In this document: positions 1 through 7,113 of the stretch, piece by piece | How the letters are laid out: every line of letters begins with the position of its first letter | Numbering within the stretch: the stretch's first letter is position 1 | Assembly (NCBI GenBank): GCA_023415915.1 | Contig: JAEZIZ010000007.1 | Location: 1-13,146 of the forward strand | DNA length: 13,146 bases | Direction: 5' to 3' | Origin: Bacillota bacterium | Lineage (GTDB): Bacteria > Bacillota > Clostridia > Christensenellales > SZUA-584 | Translations under genes and position numbers: made by a program | The notes under the pieces: generated by a model | Told to the model about the DNA's origin: nothing | Database searches by the model: none | The model's input: only the letters and a program-made list of their open reading frames with translations

Positions 1-588
1 GGCGTAGCGGTGACCAAGCTGCTGATGAGCATGGGCCTTCGCAATGTTGTATTGTGCGACTCTAAGGGCGCGATTTGGGAAGGCCGCGAAGGGCTCAACC
101 CCTTTAAAGAACAGATGGCGAAGATCTCCAACCGCGAGATGAAAAAAGGCTCTTTGACCGACGTTATAAAGGGGGCGGATATTTTCATAGGCGTCTCCGC
201 GCCGGGAATCGTATCCGCTGACATGGTGCGCAGTATGAACCCGAACCCGCTGATATTCGCGATGAGCAACCCGGTACCAGAAATCATGCCGGAACTTGCC
301 AAAGAGGCGGGCGCGGCGGTGGTGGGAACCGGGCGCAGCGACTTTGCGAACCAGATCAACAACGTGCTCGCATTCCCCGGCATATTCCGTGGAGCGCTGG
401 ATGTGCGGGCAAGCGATATCAATGACGCGATGAAAATAGCTGCGGCTTATGCAATTGCCGGACTCATCTCGGACGATGAGCTTACGGCGGATTATATAAT
501 ACCCGCCGCGTTTGACCCGCGTGTGGGCCCCGCGGTGGCTAAAGCGGTGGCGCAGGCGGCTCGGGACTCCGGCGTGGCACGGATCTAA
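1..588 (+). CDS. NAD-dependent malic enzyme, C-terminal part (5' end outside window)
   Basis: Malic enzyme oxidatively decarboxylates malate to pyruvate in the cytosol, reducing NAD(P). The reading frame is open from base 1, so the visible 195 residues are the C-terminal half, covering most of the NAD-binding domain; the N-terminal malate-binding domain lies upstream. Recognisable segments are VVLCDSKG with a following GREGLNPFKEQMA, ADIFIGVSAPG, then IFAMSNPVPEI, GTGRSDFANQINNVLAFPG and IFRGALDVRA. These are hallmark blocks of the bacterial short malic enzyme family. The N of SNPVPE and the NQINN block lie in the substrate/cofactor cleft in this family. The C-terminus (DPRVGPAVAKAVAQAA) is normal, so the gene is probably intact beyond the window. 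NAD preference is the family default and is not proven by these residues. Confidence 0.95.
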   Translation, partial: GVAVTKLLMSMGLRNVVLCDSKGAIWEGREGLNPFKEQMAKISNREMKKGSLTDVIKGADIFIGVSAPGIVSADMVRSMNPNPLIFAMSNPVPEIMPELAKEAGAAVVGTGRSDFANQINNVLAFPGIFRGALDVRASDINDAMKIAAAYAIAGLISDDELTADYIIPAAFDPRVGPAVAKAVAQAARDSGVARI

Positions 589-611
589 AAAACAGCGTGT
601 TAGTGTAAGAC

Positions 612-640
612 CAGGGAGAGCCGACGCTCCTCCTGTTTCT
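612..640 (+). terminator. Weak possible terminator after the malic enzyme gene
   Basis: CAGG-GAG can pair with CTC-CTCCTG across a short loop, with a two-base bulge, and the hairpin is followed by TTTCT. It lies 24 bases after the malic enzyme stop codon. The stem is imperfect and the T-tract short, so this is only a candidate. Confidence 0.25.
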
Positions 641-699
641 GTATAAGCTCCTGCGTTAGACGTTCCAGTAAAGCTTAAGCGATGAGCAAGACATAAAAA

Positions 700-759
700 C
701 TCCTTTTGATTTAAAATGAAGTGCGGTCTGGCAACTGCACTACCATAAATCAAAAGGAG
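700..759 (+). promoter_or_regulatory. IS200-type hairpin that masks the tnpA ribosome site
   Basis: CTCCTTTTGATTTA (700-713) is the exact reverse complement of TAAATCAAAAGGAG (746-759). The right arm contains the AAAAGGAG core of the Shine-Dalgarno sequence for the ATG at 770. Folded RNA would therefore hide the ribosome site. A small inner stem, AGTGC with GCACT, lies in the 32-base loop. IS200 elements are known to use a 5' hairpin of this kind to silence transposase translation. Confidence 0.7.
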
Positions 760-769
760 GAAAATTAAC

Positions 770-840
770 ATGAAGTTGCACGCAGCTTATCACATTCAAG
801 GTGAAACTGCAAATACCGTGTAGTGTTTGCTCCGAAATTT
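770..840 (+). pseudogene. tnpA: IS200-family transposase tnpA, broken N-terminal fragment
   Basis: The ATG at 770 has an ideal ribosome site (AAAGGAGG at 754-761) but its frame ends at a TAG after 17 sense codons. In the frame that starts at 784 the codons read SLSHSR, stop, NCKYRVVFAPKF. This matches the N-terminal signature of IS200 TnpA proteins, usually SLSHT(K/R)WNCKYHIVFAPKYRR. The stop at 802-804 (TGA) stands where family members have Trp (TGG). Thus the fragment has a frameshift between 770 and 784, a nonsense change at 802, and no sequence beyond APKF. The catalytic HUH and Tyr residues are gone, so it cannot be active. Confidence 0.75.
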
Positions 841-863
841 TCTTGAATTCACTTGAACCAGCC

Positions 864-1379
864 CTAGCACTTTATCCAATACCTCTGTAGTAATTTGCCC
901 TCGTGTTCTACCTCGTTTTCCAGCAAGCCTCCGTTATTCATTATCACCCTGGCGGAACCTGTATTGTATTTATAGCAGCTTACGAGAGCCTTTTCTATAC
1001 CCAAGTCCCGGCATATATCAAGCGCCATGCGCAGCGCGGCGGTCGCGTAACCTTTTTTTCTCTCATCGGGGCGTATGCCGTAGCCTATATGGCCCCAATA
1101 AGCCAGCAGTTTGTCGTTGAGGAAGTGCCGTATATTCACGGCGCCGACTATTTTATCGGTATCGCTCTCATAAAGCCAGTATGTTGAATTGGGCACGTAA
1201 TCTTCGCCGACGCCTATGCCCTGCTCATAGCCCTCAAGCTTATTAACCAAGGCTCCAAAATCGCCGCAGTCTTCTCTAAGCGGCCACGGCGCAAGCTCTT
1301 CGCCGGTGCTTTTCCAGTATTCTATCATGTCGATGTATTGACGCTTATACTTTATATCGGGTTTTACAAGGCTCAGCAT
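864..1379 (-). CDS. GNAT-family N-acetyltransferase
   Basis: This 171-residue protein is a single-domain acetyltransferase that would move an acetyl group from acetyl-CoA to an amine; the substrate cannot be told. The acetyl-CoA pyrophosphate loop is R107-KKG-YA, within YGIRPDERKKGYATAAL (residues 100-116). The later block N139-TGSARVIMNNGG is the usual GNAT helix-4 region. It resembles the uncharacterised group with EDYVP and an N-terminal PxxxY segment (COG3981-like). The start is the ATG with AAGGAGAT a few bases upstream. It is divergent from gerM and convergent with the malic enzyme; the IS200 remnant ends just beyond its stop. Length is normal and no catalytic defect is seen. Confidence 0.88.
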   Translation of the reverse strand: MLSLVKPDIKYKRQYIDMIEYWKSTGEELAPWPLREDCGDFGALVNKLEGYEQGIGVGEDYVPNSTYWLYESDTDKIVGAVNIRHFLNDKLLAYWGHIGYGIRPDERKKGYATAALRMALDICRDLGIEKALVSCYKYNTGSARVIMNNGGLLENEVEHEGKLLQRYWIKC

Positions 1380-1407
1380 GATAATCTCCTTAAGAAGTGC
1401 TGACTAT

Positions 1408-1416
1408 ATTGTACCA
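1408..1416 (-). promoter_or_regulatory. Candidate extended -10 promoter of the GNAT gene
   Basis: On the minus strand the sequence TGG-TACAAT is an extended -10 box, with no good -35 at 17 or 18 bases. It ends 28 bases before the GNAT start codon. It overlaps the -35 region of the divergent gerM promoter candidate, so the two may compete. Confidence 0.4.
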
Positions 1417-1437
1417 TACTTTGTCGGCGGGTATAAT
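1409..1437 (+). promoter_or_regulatory. Candidate sigma-A promoter of the gerM operon
   Basis: A perfect -10 TATAAT (1432-1437) lies 17 bases after TTGTAC (1409-1414), which keeps the TTG core of a -35. It would leave a leader of roughly 100 bases before gerM. A weaker alternative nearer the gene is TTGAAA at 1449-1454 with TATCGG at 1472-1477. I saw no clean sigma-E or sigma-G promoter. Confidence 0.4.
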
Positions 1438-1547
1438 GCGATAATTCTTTGAAACTACGTTTAACTTTTCATATCGGTTAACAGCGATAATCATATGCGA
1501 ATAACACCCTTAATATATTTATAGAAAGAAGAAGGGGAGGAATAGCC

Positions 1548-2564
1548 ATGCTTAAAAGGTGTTTAGCGGCGGTGCTGGCGCTCGCCATGCTGTTATGCTT
1601 CGCCGCGTGCGGAGAGAAAAAGGAGGAAGTATACGAGGAGATACCGGCTGCCAACGTCGCTCCCGATCCCGATATGAGGCACACCGTACTGTATTACGAG
1701 GATGATCACGGGGTTATCGTGCCCGTGATGAAAGAGATAAAATGGGTGGAGGGCATAGGTGCGGCCGCCGTTTCCGAACTCAAGGCGAACCCGGACGCCG
1801 ACATGGAGATGGATTATATGGGCTTAAATCCTATACTGGCCGCGGATACCGAATTATCGCTCAGCATTAAGGACGGAGCGGCGACGCTTAAACTGAGCAA
1901 AGGCGCGATAACGGCAAAAGACGCAACGGGAGAGATGGCAAAAGTAATCGCGGTAGTAAATACGCTCGCCGAATTCCCGACGATAGACACGGTAAAGATA
2001 GTGCAGGAGGGCGCGGACGGAAAGCTTACGAACGGAACCGATATAAGCAAGAGCTTTGCTCCTTTTGACCTCAATGTGATGACCACGCTTTCCGAAGAGG
2101 ACTTAAGCAACGCTTCGAAAGTCATACTGTATTTCGTGAACGAATCGGAAGCGGCGATAGTGCCTGTAACGAAGTACATAGGAGGCACTGCGGACGCGTA
2201 CGCCGCGATGAACGAGTTTGTACGCGGGCCGGGACGCCACGGGCTCAAAAGCCTGCTGCCGGACGGCACGAAGCTGCTTAATGTCGAAGTTGACAAAGCG
2301 GGAGTGGCGACGGTGGAGTTCTCTCCTGAGTTCGCGACAATAGAAGCGGACGCCGACAGAGAAGCAAAGCTTATAAAATGTATAGTTTTTACACTCCGGC
2401 AGTTTGACAATATCGACGAGGTGCGTATACTTGTAGATGGAGAGGAATATAAATCCACCGCCGAGACGACGATGTCAACAAAGTTCGTGAATACCATAAA
2501 TCCGGTGGCTGCGGACTCAAAAACCGCGGGCGTTAACGCGGCGGACGAGAATATTACGGAATAG
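1548..2564 (+). CDS. gerM: GerM-like spore lipoprotein with two GerMN domains
   Basis: This 338-residue protein starts with a lipoprotein signal: MLKR, a hydrophobic run, and lipobox FAAC with C21 as the lipidated residue. It should sit on the outer face of a membrane. Two GerMN-type repeats follow. The first starts near residue 44 (TVLYYEDDHGVIVPVMKEI) and the second near 190 (KVILYFVNESEAAIVPVTKYI). Both share the strand pattern ending in IVPV, and the second carries the typical LPDGTKLLNVEV block at 237-248. The C-terminal 25 residues look disordered. GerM in Bacillus subtilis is needed for normal sporulation and germination and lies next to rph, ysnA and ysnB, exactly as here; that synteny supports the name. 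The ribosome site is GGGGAGG. What the protein binds is not visible. Confidence 0.88.
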   Translation: MLKRCLAAVLALAMLLCFAACGEKKEEVYEEIPAANVAPDPDMRHTVLYYEDDHGVIVPVMKEIKWVEGIGAAAVSELKANPDADMEMDYMGLNPILAADTELSLSIKDGAATLKLSKGAITAKDATGEMAKVIAVVNTLAEFPTIDTVKIVQEGADGKLTNGTDISKSFAPFDLNVMTTLSEEDLSNASKVILYFVNESEAAIVPVTKYIGGTADAYAAMNEFVRGPGRHGLKSLLPDGTKLLNVEVDKAGVATVEFSPEFATIEADADREAKLIKCIVFTLRQFDNIDEVRILVDGEEYKSTAETTMSTKFVNTINPVAADSKTAGVNAADENITE

Positions 2565-2577
2565 AGGTTTCCTGCCA

Positions 2578-3297
2578 ATGATGAGAGAGGATGGGCGCGG
2601 AGCGGAAGACATAAGGGAAATACGTATCACGAAGTCGTTCATGAAAAACGCGCACGGCTCGGCGCTTATAGAATGGGGAAATACGAGGGTGCTGTGTACA
2701 GCGATGTATACTGCATCGGTCCCCGCCTTTCTGGAGGGGACCGACAGGGGCTGGCTTACCGCCGAATATGCAATGCTGCCCGCGAGCACGCCCCAGAGAA
2801 AGCCTAGGGAGCTAAAATACCCCGACGGCAGAAGCACCGAGATAAGCAGGCTCATAGGGCGCTCGCTGCGCAGCGTTTGTGACCTTAAGGCAATCGCGGG
2901 ATATACGATAAATATAGACTGTGACGTAATAGAGGCGGACGGCGGGACGCGTACCGCCTCAATAACGGGCGCGTATATCGCGCTCGTGCTTTGTATACGA
3001 AAAATGATGGCGGAAGGTTTGATAGGGGATTCGCCGATAAAGGACGGCGTGGCCGCCGTAAGCTGCGGCATAGCGGGAGGCTCTGCCGTATGCGACCTCA
3101 ATTACATTGAGGACAGCCGCGCCGAAGCCGATATGAACGTGGTGATGTCGCACAGCGGAGGCATAATTGAAGTGCAGTGCACGGGGGAAAAGAGGCCTCT
3201 TGCGCGCAGGGAGTTTGATAAGCTGCTCAAATTCGCCGGGACGGCTATAGCGAACATAAGCGCGATACAAAAAGGCGTATTGGAGCAGGGCGTATGA
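2578..3297 (+). CDS. rph: Ribonuclease PH
   Basis: RNase PH is a phosphorolytic 3'-5' exoribonuclease that trims tRNA 3' ends; it works as a ring of six subunits in the cytosol. The 239 residues match the family end to end: RxDGR at the start (3-7), GWLTAEYAMLPAS (58-70), GRSTEISRLIGRSLR (84-98), IDCDVIEADGGTRTASITGAY (113-133) and EDSRAEADMNVVM (178-190). D179 and D185 are at the conserved acidic positions, and the arginines in GRSLR and DGGTRT line the phosphate/RNA site. Two adjacent ATGs (2578 and 2581) are possible starts; family alignment cannot separate them. The ribosome site AGAGG overlaps the gerM stop codon region, suggesting coupled translation. The stop overlaps the rdgB start by four bases. 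Confidence 0.96.
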   Translation: MMREDGRGAEDIREIRITKSFMKNAHGSALIEWGNTRVLCTAMYTASVPAFLEGTDRGWLTAEYAMLPASTPQRKPRELKYPDGRSTEISRLIGRSLRSVCDLKAIAGYTINIDCDVIEADGGTRTASITGAYIALVLCIRKMMAEGLIGDSPIKDGVAAVSCGIAGGSAVCDLNYIEDSRAEADMNVVMSHSGGIIEVQCTGEKRPLARREFDKLLKFAGTAIANISAIQKGVLEQGV

Positions 3298-3881
3298 ACA
3301 GTCTTGTGATAGCGACCAACAACCAGGGCAAGGTTCGGGAGATTAAGGCTATACTCGGCGGCTTATATGATGATATAAAATCGCTGAAAGAGGCGGGCAT
3401 TATACTCGAAGTTGCGGAGGACGGCGACACTTTCGAGCAGAACGCGGTTAAAAAGGCGCTGCAGGCTTTTGAGATCGCGGGCTGCGACACGCTCGCCGAC
3501 GATTCGGGGCTGTGCGTGGAAGCGCTGGGAGGCGCGCCGGGGGTGTATTCCGCGCGGTACGCGGGCGATAACGCGACTGACGAAGAGAACAACAACAAGC
3601 TTCTTTGGGAGATGCGCGGAATAAAGAACAGGAGAGCGAAGTTCGTCTGCGTGATGGCGTTTGTATCGCAGGGCAGCGTAATAACGGCAAGCGGCGAAGT
3701 CGAGGGCAGCATAGCGTATTCCCCAAGCGGCGATGGCGGTTTCGGATACGACCCGATTTTTATATCTCGGGAATTTGGACAAACATTCGGGGAACTGCCC
3801 GAAGGCATAAAAAACAGCATAAGCCACAGGGCTCGCGCGCTTGCCAACCTCAAAGAAAAGCTGCTGGAACGGCGCGCATGA
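3294..3881 (+). CDS. rdgB: dITP/XTP pyrophosphatase (non-canonical purine NTP hydrolase)
   Basis: This Ham1/RdgB/YsnA-family enzyme hydrolyses dITP, ITP and XTP to monophosphates, keeping deaminated bases out of DNA and RNA. The 195 residues carry all family marks: ATNNQGKVREI at 7-17, GDTFEQNAVKKA at 44-55, LADDSGLCVEAL at 67-78 (D69 and D70 are the metal and catalytic acids), GVYSARYAG at 83-91, GFGYDPIF at 149-156 and ISHRARAL at 176-183. The start overlaps the rph stop by an ATGA junction, and its own stop overlaps the ysnB start the same way, so the genes are translationally coupled. Length is normal. Confidence 0.96.
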   Translation: MNSLVIATNNQGKVREIKAILGGLYDDIKSLKEAGIILEVAEDGDTFEQNAVKKALQAFEIAGCDTLADDSGLCVEALGGAPGVYSARYAGDNATDEENNNKLLWEMRGIKNRRAKFVCVMAFVSQGSVITASGEVEGSIAYSPSGDGGFGYDPIFISREFGQTFGELPEGIKNSISHRARALANLKEKLLERRA

Positions 3882-4348
3882 AACGCATACTCGTTATCAG
3901 CGATACACACGGCAACAAAGCCAATATCGACAAGGCGCTGATTAAGTACGGCGACGTTGACTTAATAATACACCTCGGCGACTACGTAAGGGACGCCGAG
4001 TATATCCGCGCGCTTACCGGCAAAAAAGTGTATTCGGTAAAGGGCAACTGCGATTTTTCAGGTGCAAAGCAGGAGTTGCTGCTGCGAATAGGGGGAAAGA
4101 GCATACTTGCGCTACACGGACACAGGCAGGGCGTTAAAGATTCTCTGCTTGCTCTCGGGCTTTACGCCGCCGAGAAAGGCGCAGATATTGTGCTGTTCGG
4201 GCATACGCATGTTCCGATTGAGGACTTCTATGACAACGTGATTATGTACAATCCCGGCAGCCTCGGAGAGCCCCGGGGCAGGAAGCCTTCGCTGGGGATA
4301 GTTACGATAGAAGACAGCGGTATAAGGATAAAATCTGGCACGGTTTAG
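3878..4348 (+). CDS. ysnB: YfcE/YsnB-type metallophosphoesterase
   Basis: This 156-residue calcineurin-like phosphodiesterase has a full two-metal site: D9 and H11 (SDTHGN), D35 (HLGD), N57 (GNCD), H80 (LHGH), and H109 and H111 (FGHTH). The family cleaves phosphodiesters; YfcE from E. coli prefers artificial substrates and the natural one is unknown. The frame stays open far upstream inside rdgB, but the start at 3878 is chosen because MKRILVISDTHGN is the canonical N-terminus and the ATG overlaps the rdgB stop (ATGA). It is the fourth gene of the conserved gerM-rph-ysnA-ysnB order. Confidence 0.93.
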   Translation: MKRILVISDTHGNKANIDKALIKYGDVDLIIHLGDYVRDAEYIRALTGKKVYSVKGNCDFSGAKQELLLRIGGKSILALHGHRQGVKDSLLALGLYAAEKGADIVLFGHTHVPIEDFYDNVIMYNPGSLGEPRGRKPSLGIVTIEDSGIRIKSGTV

Positions 4349-4357
4349 GAGGCTGCT

Positions 4358-4813
4358 ATGAGCATACGGTATCATTCGTCGATGCTGATAACAAACAACA
4401 TCGAAAGCATGAAAAAATTCTATACGGAAGTAATGAGCCAGAAAATAGAGCACGATTTCGGAGGCTGCGTTATATTCGAGTGCGGCCTTGCCATTTGGAA
4501 GCTTGAAAGCGGGTATCCGCTTTTTAAAGCGCTTGGCGGCAAATGCGGTGCGGGCGAAAACCGCGGCATGGAGGTCTGCTTTGAGACGGACGATTTTGCC
4601 GCCGAGTCGGAAGCTTTGCTGCGAAAGAATTTAAAATTGATACATGGCGTCACCGAAGAACAGTGGGGCCAGCTTACGATGAGGTTCTACGACCCGGACG
4701 GTAACATGATAGAGCTGGGAGAGAGCATGCCCTGCTTTTGCAGAAGGCTTTTCCGCTCGGGGCTCAGCGAAGCCGAAGTCGCCAAAAAGACGGGTATACA
4801 GCTAGAAACGTAA
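4358..4813 (+). CDS. VOC-family (glyoxalase/bleomycin-resistance fold) protein
   Basis: This is a 151-residue single-chain protein with two beta-alpha-beta-beta-beta modules of the vicinal oxygen chelate fold. Residues 1-60 form the first (SSMLITNNIESMKKFYTEVM) and 68-123 the second, ending in the diagnostic FYDPDGNMIELGESM. H6, E72 and E119 are at positions where VOC enzymes hold a divalent metal. A C-terminal tail (LFRSGLSEAEVAKKTGIQLE) resembles a small helix-turn-helix-like extension found in one VOC subgroup. The reaction cannot be inferred. The ribosome site TAGGAGG includes the ysnB stop codon, so it is the last gene of the operon. Only 13 bases separate it from the convergent peptidase gene and no terminator is evident there. 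Confidence 0.85.
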   Translation: MSIRYHSSMLITNNIESMKKFYTEVMSQKIEHDFGGCVIFECGLAIWKLESGYPLFKALGGKCGAGENRGMEVCFETDDFAAESEALLRKNLKLIHGVTEEQWGQLTMRFYDPDGNMIELGESMPCFCRRLFRSGLSEAEVAKKTGIQLET

Positions 4814-4826
4814 GGGAATACCTTAG

Positions 4827-6356
4827 CTAAATACCGGCTTCAAGCTTTAGACTGGCAGTTTTCTTTTCGCCTAATACGTTCTCTATCGTGCCGGTAAGGA
4901 AGTTGTCCCAGCCGTACTTTATATATTCGGCTTTTCTTCTTTGACGCGCTTTCTCTCCTGCGCTGAGGTAGCCAGGCGACCTGCCTATCTCTATGCAGAT
5001 GCATTTAAAGCCCGGGTTCAGCGGTTTATAATATTCCTTGTGTCCGTCGATATCCTTAAAGTATATAAGCGGCTCCTCCTTTTCGCCTGCCAGAAGAGCC
5101 ATGCGCCCAAGGCTGTAGCTGTAAACGAGCCCTTCGGAAACGGACCTTGCGTAATCGGTAAACGTTCCTCCGCTGCCGCGCATGCCGTACGGCTTTTTTT
5201 CCTTTACCGGCGGGTAACCCTTTTTTAGCAGCTTGTTGGTAAGAATCGCGAAGTTCTTGCAGATCGAGTCACTTTCTTCGGATAAGAACGTTTTGTCAAA
5301 ATACGTGATGCCGCCCTGCTGGTGAAGATCTATGTATAGGTCGGCTTTTGGCACATAGAAGTTAAGCCACTTAATCATCGCCTGCGACTCACTCTCAGAG
5401 CCCAAGCTGTATCCCGCGAAAAAGGCGAGCCCCGGCTTCTTCGAAAAATTCTTCTCGCGCTTTATGTCCTTTCCCAGCTGTCCTGCGTTGACGGACGGCA
5501 TTGCCCTGTTTAAGTCGACGCCGTTGGCGTTAGATTTGCGCTTGCGGCTGCCGCCTTTAATTATCGTCTCGCGTCCGTCGGGATTAACCAGCGGCACCGC
5601 GACTATCGTTGCGTTTTCCAGCAGCGTTCTTGTATACTTGTCGCTGGCTGCTTTTATTATGGTATCGTTTAGAAACTTTACTATGTAGTCGGCGCCCGCG
5701 AATTCCCTCGCGTGTACACTGCCGGTCAACATTATTATCGGCTTGTCCTCGATTTCTTTTTCGCCTTTGAAATCGACTTCCAGCATATACAGGTTTCTGC
5801 CCTGCTCGCTTTTGCCAATAATGGAGACCTCGACGCCCTCGCGCCTTCCAAGATTAAGCACGTATTTTTCGTATGTCGCGTAGTCGATAGGCTCTGCAAG
5901 GTCGATAACGTAATTCGCAGGCTCGCCGGGCGTATCGAGCGTCTGCCATTCGATATTCATAGCGGCGTCGTAATCCTCAGGCTTCATGCCTTCCACGATA
6001 ATGCTGCCGTATTCAAAGTACATGCTGTTAACCGTATCGAGAGGAAACAGAGTTTTATTGACTTCTGTTACGCTTTGAGGAGCCTTTGTTGGAGAAGCGG
6101 TATTGGAAGTCGGGGGAATGGAGGACGGAGGCTGTTCCGGGTCGGGGGACGGCGAGTCAGCGACTTCGGCAAGGCTTATGGCATGTCCGCCGGGGTCCAC
6201 ATTTAATGCTCCTGTGTTGCTGAACACCATTGCGTCTACTCTGTTGCTGATGGATTTCGTGAGGCCGAAAATGAAACAAACTACCGTCAGCAGGAATACG
6301 AAAATAACTTTTACTGCGGCCGCAATATCGCGTTTCGTATGGGTATGTTTGCCCAA
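4827..6356 (-). CDS. Membrane-anchored M14-family zinc carboxypeptidase
   Basis: This 509-residue protein has a short positively charged N-terminus, one membrane segment (about 14-33), then a Pro/Ser/Thr-rich linker (about 66-95). It is therefore an anchored enzyme facing outward. The catalytic domain spans about 160-490 and has every M14 residue: HxxE zinc ligands H215 and E218 (GSVHAREFAG), NPDGRE at 258-263, substrate-binding N283-R284 (GVDLNRAMP), third zinc ligand H345 (DLHQQGG) and general base E456 (CICIEIGRSPG). It may trim peptides or cell-wall stem peptides; the substrate is not determined. The start is TTG with GGGGGA seven bases upstream; no ATG fits better. It lies 49 bases after the Nim-like gene on the same strand with no terminator between, so both are probably co-transcribed. 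Confidence 0.9.
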   Translation of the reverse strand: MGKHTHTKRDIAAAVKVIFVFLLTVVCFIFGLTKSISNRVDAMVFSNTGALNVDPGGHAISLAEVADSPSPDPEQPPSSIPPTSNTASPTKAPQSVTEVNKTLFPLDTVNSMYFEYGSIIVEGMKPEDYDAAMNIEWQTLDTPGEPANYVIDLAEPIDYATYEKYVLNLGRREGVEVSIIGKSEQGRNLYMLEVDFKGEKEIEDKPIIMLTGSVHAREFAGADYIVKFLNDTIIKAASDKYTRTLLENATIVAVPLVNPDGRETIIKGGSRKRKSNANGVDLNRAMPSVNAGQLGKDIKREKNFSKKPGLAFFAGYSLGSESESQAMIKWLNFYVPKADLYIDLHQQGGITYFDKTFLSEESDSICKNFAILTNKLLKKGYPPVKEKKPYGMRGSGGTFTDYARSVSEGLVYSYSLGRMALLAGEKEEPLIYFKDIDGHKEYYKPLNPGFKCICIEIGRSPGYLSAGEKARQRRKAEYIKYGWDNFLTGTIENVLGEKKTASLKLEAGI

Positions 6357-6405
6357 AACGATTCCCCCAATAATATATAGAGTAACTGAAAATTACCGTA
6401 TGCCT

Positions 6406-6867
6406 TTAATAGGAATTTTGCTTCCCGCTTATGCTTTCAATGTTGACTCTCACTACTGCGACCGACGAAAGATGTTGCTTTATATACTCGTCGCTTTTTT
6501 CTTCGCTGCCGGGATCAAGCACTTGGCAAAGCTGCTTTAGCAGCTTTTTCTTTTCTTCCTCATCCTCTATTATGTGCGCTTTGCCCGATGCGATAACGCT
6601 TTTATACAGCGTTGTGAATCTATCGGGCACTATGCTTTCCCGCAAAACCACGGTAAGTGAAACGTTGTGATTATACTTAATGTTATCGAGCTTCAGGCCA
6701 CGAGGCGCGCAATGAAAGAATACCGCTTTTTCGTTGTGCGAATAAAAATAGTTTACCGGAACGCCATAGGAAGACTTTCCGTCGAACGTAGACAGCACGC
6801 CCCATTTTCCCGCCGCAAGCGCGGCTGCCGTCTCTTCGTAGCCCATTTCCCGGTCACGTCGCAACAT
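6406..6867 (-). CDS. Nim-like pyridoxamine 5'-phosphate oxidase-fold flavin protein
   Basis: This 153-residue split-barrel protein matches the COG3467/NimA-like group, which binds FMN and includes nitroimidazole reductases. Visible blocks are MLRRDREM at the start, GVLSTFDGKSSYGVPVNYFY, FFHCAPRGLKLDNIKYN (flavin-contacting H and K-x-D-N) and PDRFTTLYKSVIASGKA. The frame extends ten codons further to a TTG at 6897. The ATG at 6867 is preferred because the family begins MxRxDREM and AGAGGCG lies just upstream. Drug resistance should not be assumed: most members are uncharacterised. It is the first gene of a probable two-gene transcript with the M14 peptidase. Confidence 0.86.
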   Translation of the reverse strand: MLRRDREMGYEETAAALAAGKWGVLSTFDGKSSYGVPVNYFYSHNEKAVFFHCAPRGLKLDNIKYNHNVSLTVVLRESIVPDRFTTLYKSVIASGKAHIIEDEEEKKKLLKQLCQVLDPGSEEKSDEYIKQHLSSVAVVRVNIESISGKQNSY

Positions 6868-6922
6868 AAAAACGCCTCTTTCTGGGCACCCAATCAAAGG
6901 TTAATCTTGGGTGGTTTTTTAT

Positions 6923-6951
6923 AGTATACCATGTTTGCGTTGCAAAGAAAA
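6923..6951 (-). promoter_or_regulatory. Candidate promoter of the Nim-like/M14 pair
   Basis: On the minus strand TTTTCT (6951-6946) and TATACT (6928-6923) are 17 bases apart, and TGG directly before the -10 makes it an extended -10. It lies about 55 bases upstream of the Nim-like start codon. Confidence 0.5.
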
Positions 6952-7113
6952 CTTTTCCGCATAATCCGCGCGGGGCAGACGCCTTAAAAATAAGCAGGCG
7001 GATGAATATATATATGAGTCTGAAAAAGAGACGAAAGCACAGCGCATATTTCTTCACCGAGCGACCGGTGAGCATATAAAAACCCACGGACGTTATGACT
7101 GCTTTATAAATTA
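6952..7113. other. Gene-free stretch between divergent Nim-like and spoIIGA genes
   Basis: This is the middle part of a 354-base intergenic region. No convincing coding frame is visible on either strand. A minus-strand frame ending near 6854 has no family resemblance and overlaps the promoter. Two small hairpins can form: CGCCT with AGGCG around 6980-7003, and TCACCG with CGGTGA around 7055-7072. Neither has a T-tract. Confidence 0.5.

Larger units (their letters stand above)
700..846 (+). mobile_element. Remnant of the left end of an IS200/IS605-type element
   Basis: A 14-bp perfect inverted repeat (700-713 and 746-759) precedes a strong ribosome site and a broken tnpA start. This is the arrangement at the left end of IS200-like elements. 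The body of tnpA, any tnpB and a recognisable right end are missing: the sequence reaches the 3' end of the GNAT gene about 20 bases after the last recognisable tnpA codon. The exact borders are not visible; 700-846 is the minimum supported span. The remnant sits in the gap between two unrelated convergent genes, a tolerant insertion spot. Confidence 0.7.

Noticed and set aside
1814..3101. Long minus-strand open frames (254 and 194 codons) opposite gerM and rph
   Set aside because: They are antisense to genes with strong family matches, have Ser/Ala-rich compositions typical of reversed coding sequence, and show no ribosome site or known domain.
3605..3877. Upstream in-frame extension of the metallophosphoesterase
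   Set aside because: The extension is rdgB sequence in another frame; the canonical N-terminus MKRILVISDTHG begins at 3878 with an ATGA overlap.
3245..3910. Minus-strand 221-codon frame opposite rdgB
   Set aside because: It runs antisense through every conserved rdgB motif and resembles no protein family.
5712..6206. Plus-strand 164-codon frame inside the M14 peptidase gene
   Set aside because: It is the reverse of a gene with a full catalytic site and has no recognisable features of its own.
6854..7087. Minus-strand 77-codon frame with a hydrophobic stretch upstream of the Nim-like gene
   Set aside because: It covers the promoter and overlaps the Nim-like start in another frame, with no ribosome site or family match; chance frame most likely.
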